DNA of 64,000 bases from Rhodomicrobium sp. R_RK_3. Lineage in GTDB: Bacteria; Pseudomonadota; Alphaproteobacteria; Rhizobiales; Rhodomicrobiaceae. Below the pieces are notes generated by a model that worked only from the letters and a program-made list of their open reading frames with translations, had not been told where the DNA came from and made no database searches. Within the stretch, counting starts at the first letter, position 1. Each line of letters starts with the position of its first letter. Of the stretch, positions 61,549 to 64,000 are shown piece by piece. The position numbers and the translations under genes are program-made. The stretch spans positions 208,983-272,982 of the forward strand of contig NZ_MWLK01000008.1 of the NCBI RefSeq assembly GCF_002198715.1, read 5' to 3'.

Positions 61549-62583
61549 TCATTTCCTCCTTCTTGCAAAATAGTCCGCTGTCTTGTGCAGCAGTCCTCCC
61601 ACGCCCGAGGGCGCGATATAGATAATGAGCAGCAGGATGATGCCGTAGACCGCGCCGGACAGGCCCTTCGAAACCCCCTCGGCGATGTTCGGCACGAACA
61701 GGATGAAAGCCCCGCCGATCAGCGAGCCCGGCAGCCAGCCGACGCCGCCGATCACCATGCCGACCAGGAAGGCGACGGCGAGCACCAGCGTGTAGCTGTC
61801 CGGTGCGACGAATTGCACGACGATGGCCGAGAGCGCCCCGGCGACGCCGGTGTAGAAGGCGCTGACGCCGAAGGTCAGTGTTTTGTAGAGCGACAGGTTA
61901 ATGCCCATGGCGCGCGCGGCGATGGGGTTGTCGCGGATGGCCTGGATGGCGCGGCCGGTGCGGCTGGCGATGATGTTGCGCGCGGCCAGATAAAGGCCGA
62001 AGCCGACGCCGAGCGTGAACAGATACAGCCATTGGTCCTGGCTGAGCGGCAAGCCGAACGGTGCGTCGGGCTTCAGGATGACGATGCCTTGGACACCGCC
62101 GGTCCAATGTTCGAAGGGCGTCAGCTTGAGGAATTGCGGCATGGCGACGGCCAGCGCGAAGGTCGCCAAGGCGAGGTAGATCGGCTCCAGCCTGAGCGCG
62201 GGCAGGCCGAACAGGAACCCCGCGACGAAGGCGGTGAGCCCCGCCGCCGGCAGCGTCCAGACATAGGAGACGCCAAAACTCTCCATCAGGATCGCCGCCG
62301 TATAGGCGCCGATGGCGAAGAAGGCGCTGTGGCCGAGCGAGAACTGGCCGTTGAAGCCGGTCAGGATGTTGAGCCCCATGATGGCGATGCCGTAGACCAT
62401 CACCATGGTGAGCTGGAAGACGACGAAGCCCTGGGCCACGAAGGGCAGCACAACCGCCACGGCCAGCAGGCAGAGCGTCACCACCGAGCCGAGGCTGCGG
62501 CTCTTGCCGGTGCCGGCGCCGGTCGCGGCATCGAGGATGCCGTCGAGCTTGGCGTCGTATTTGATGTCTTCATTGACCGACAT
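61549..62583 (-). CDS. livM: Branched-chain amino acid type ABC transporter, permease LivM
   Basis: 344 residues from ATG 62583; the same frame is open to 63300 but that part overlaps livH and has no family resemblance. Multi-spanning with GFNGQFSLGHSAFFAIGAYTAAIL and the cytoplasmic loop GRAIQAIRDNPIAARAMGI. Gap of two bases after livH. Unlike the first cluster, no ATPase is fused to it. Confidence 0.93.
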   Translation of the reverse strand: MSVNEDIKYDAKLDGILDAATGAGTGKSRSLGSVVTLCLLAVAVVLPFVAQGFVVFQLTMVMVYGIAIMGLNILTGFNGQFSLGHSAFFAIGAYTAAILMESFGVSYVWTLPAAGLTAFVAGFLFGLPALRLEPIYLALATFALAVAMPQFLKLTPFEHWTGGVQGIVILKPDAPFGLPLSQDQWLYLFTLGVGFGLYLAARNIIASRTGRAIQAIRDNPIAARAMGINLSLYKTLTFGVSAFYTGVAGALSAIVVQFVAPDSYTLVLAVAFLVGMVIGGVGWLPGSLIGGAFILFVPNIAEGVSKGLSGAVYGIILLLIIYIAPSGVGGLLHKTADYFARRRK

Positions 62584-62585
62584 GA

Positions 62586-63464
62586 TTACACCCGCTGCAC
62601 GGTTCTGCGGCCGAGCAGGCCACTCGGTTTCACCACAAGCACGGCGACGATGAGCACGAGCGCAATGGGCAGCTTCAGCTCCGGCCCGACGACGGGGATG
62701 TAGGTTCCGGCGAGATTTTCGACGACGCCGACGATGAAGCCGCCGAGCACCGCCCCCGCCGGGCTGGTCAGCCCGCCGAGCACCGCGCCGGCGAAGCCGT
62801 AGAGCAGGATGGTGAGCATCATGTTCGGCTCGAGGAAGACCACGGGCGCGATCAGCATCCCCGCGACCGAGCCGATGGCCGAGGCCATGCCCCAGCCGAG
62901 CGCCGTCGTCCAGCCGACGCGGATGCCGACGAGGCGGGCCGACGCCGGGTTCGCCGCCGCCGCCCGCATGGCGAGGCCGGTATTGGTGTAGCGGAAGAAG
63001 AGATAGAGCAGGACCAGCATCACCAGCACCACCGCGATCATGCCGGCCTGATGCGCGCTGAGCAGGCCGTTGCCGAGCACCGGCGCGGTGCCGAACGGCG
63101 TCGGGAAGGGTTTGATGGTGAAGTCCCAGATGAAGCCGGCGGCCGAGTTGAGGATGGTGAACAGCGCGATGAAGACGACGACATGCGTCAGCACCGGCGC
63201 GTGCTCGATCGGCTTCATGACGATGCGCTCGATAGCGACGCCACCGGCGAAGGACAATGCCACCGTCACCGGCAGCGCGGCCCAGAACGGCATCCCCCAT
63301 TGCATGAGCTGCCAGGCGATGAAGGTGGAGAACATCGCCATTTCGCCCTGGGCGAAGTTCAGATGGTGGATGGCCTGATAGATCATGACGATGGCGAGCG
63401 CCACCGAGGCATAGATCGCGCCATTGGCAACGCCCGACAGGACCTGCTGAAGGAAAAGCTCCAT
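62586..63464 (-). CDS. livH: Branched-chain amino acid type ABC transporter, permease LivH
   Basis: 292 residues from ATG 63464 (GGGAG 7 bases upstream). LFLQQVLSGVANGAIYASVALA start, HHLNFAQGEMAMFS and NPASARLVGIRVG loop are family features. Pairs with LivM. The ATPase gene(s) lie further upstream across a repeat-filled gap. Confidence 0.94.
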   Translation of the reverse strand: MELFLQQVLSGVANGAIYASVALAIVMIYQAIHHLNFAQGEMAMFSTFIAWQLMQWGMPFWAALPVTVALSFAGGVAIERIVMKPIEHAPVLTHVVVFIALFTILNSAAGFIWDFTIKPFPTPFGTAPVLGNGLLSAHQAGMIAVVLVMLVLLYLFFRYTNTGLAMRAAAANPASARLVGIRVGWTTALGWGMASAIGSVAGMLIAPVVFLEPNMMLTILLYGFAGAVLGGLTSPAGAVLGGFIVGVVENLAGTYIPVVGPELKLPIALVLIVAVLVVKPSGLLGRRTVQRV

Positions 63465-63850
63465 GCCGACGCTCCCTATGGCCTGATCGTTCGAGGTAAA
63501 CGAAGTGTCCGAAATCCCAGCAGAGGCGGGGATCCAGTCATCACAAAGCCGGAGCCGGCCTCCTCCCCCGAGCGGTAGAGCCTTGGCTGGATACACCAAG
63601 CCAACCACGCGCCGCAGCCAAACTCCCTCTCCCATGGGGAGAGGGGTGGGGTGAGGGGGTAATGCCTCTCGGTGATTTGAGGCCCGTCCAAGATCACCCG
63701 GATGAGGGAGTGTGCCCTACCGACCGTTTGTAACCCCTCACCCGGCACGCTTCGCGCGCCACCCTCTCCCACTGGGAGAGGGAAAGAAGAGCAAAGCCGC
63801 AGCGGTACGTCCGAGGGCAGCAGTTGGCGTGCGCGCATCCGATCCCTCCC
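63465..63850. other. Repeat-filled intergenic region, 386 bases
   Basis: Contains a single diverged CGAAATCCC-type element (63510-63552) and a CCCTCTCCC-type repeat (63624-63785). No gene recognised between livH and livF. Confidence 0.7.
63624..63785. repeat. Palindromic CCCTCTCCC...GAGAGGG repeat, copy h
   Basis: CCCTCTCCCATGGGGAGAGGG at the left and CCCTCTCCCACTGGGAGAGGG at the right end, outer arms GGTGAGGGGGTAATGCC and CCCCTCACCCGGCACGC. Closest in layout to copy f. Confidence 0.7.
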
Positions 63851-64000
63851 CTAATAGCCGAGATAGGATTGGCGGACGCTCTCGTCAGCGCTGATGGCCT
63901 TGGCGGGGCCGGACAGCACGATGTTGCCGGTCTCCAGCAGATAGGCTTCGTCCGCCAGTTCCAGCGCCAGCGAGGCATTCTGCTCCACGATCAGCATCGA
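63851..64000 (-). CDS. livF: Branched-chain amino acid type ABC transporter, ATPase LivF (C-terminal end only)
   Basis: The last 49 codons before a TAG stop, in frame to the window edge. MLIVEQNASLALELADEAYLLETGNIVLSG is the characteristic LivF C-terminus (VEQN H-loop region). Its Walker motifs lie outside the window. It is the ATPase for the LivH/LivM pair downstream. Confidence 0.88.
   Translation of the reverse strand, partial: SMLIVEQNASLALELADEAYLLETGNIVLSGPAKAISADESVRQSYLGY

Noticed and set aside
61549-63300. 583-codon open frame extending LivM upstream
   Set aside because: The first part overlaps livH in another frame and has no family resemblance; ATG 62583 gives the normal LivM length and a two-base gap to livH.

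Overview
The window is 64 kb of GC-rich DNA whose codon use, gene families and gene order point to an alphaproteobacterium of the order Hyphomicrobiales (Rhizobiales). The indicators are the run NYN-domain gene / folK / rpoZ / bifunctional rsh / (unknown) / pyrE at 52.9-58.8 kb, an HWE-type histidine kinase, many high-affinity ABC uptake systems, and several families of intergenic palindromic repeats. Species level cannot be read from the sequence.

Layout: 1-6.7 kb is a 4-hydroxyproline (imino/amino acid) catabolic cluster on the minus strand: truncated epimerase, FAD dehydrogenase, dihydrodipicolinate-synthase-like deaminase and a polar amino acid ABC importer. A GntR-family regulator is divergent, with a candidate palindromic operator between. 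6.7-16.4 kb holds an HWE kinase, gamma-glutamyltransferase, an outer-membrane barrel protein, DUF1254 and DUF3455 secreted proteins, a quinone-oxidoreductase-like enzyme, Ohr and a glutathione transferase. 16.8-22.9 kb has a cytochrome P450 followed by an intact five-gene type I-E Cascade operon (cse1-cse2-cas7-cas5-cas6e). No cas3, cas1, cas2 or regular CRISPR array is in the window; only a promoter-like segment and a few degenerate repeat-like fragments follow cas6e. 23.5-28.4 kb is a branched-chain amino acid type ABC importer with a fused permease-ATPase. 28.9-32.6 kb has a secreted polysaccharide deacetylase-like protein with a GNAT enzyme, then a lower-GC island with a 31-residue peptide and an unrecognised membrane protein.

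33-50.3 kb is almost all minus strand and looks like a ureide/hydantoin/amide scavenging region: a dipeptide-type ABC importer whose operon also encodes an AtzE-like amidase with an AtzG-like small partner, a hydantoin racemase family protein, divergent ureidoglycolate lyase, a hydantoinase/dihydropyrimidinase, an M20 deacylase, an allantoate amidohydrolase/carbamoylase, and a polar amino acid importer with a divergent LysR regulator. Together they could import and open cyclic ureides and release ammonia and amino or keto acids. 51.6-52.7 kb is a tartrate-dehydrogenase-like enzyme. 52.9-60 kb is the conserved core-gene stretch (NYN, folK, rpoZ, rsh, pyrE and two unknown exported/membrane proteins). 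60.3-64 kb is a second branched-chain amino acid type importer, cut by the window end.

Three intergenic repeat families are visible (clustered mainly at 38-52 kb and 60-64 kb, with one copy beside the Cascade locus). One separate pair of inverted elements at 44.07-44.31 kb has compensatory changes in its stem. The most interesting items are the nuclease-less and adaptation-less Cascade locus and this covarying hairpin pair.
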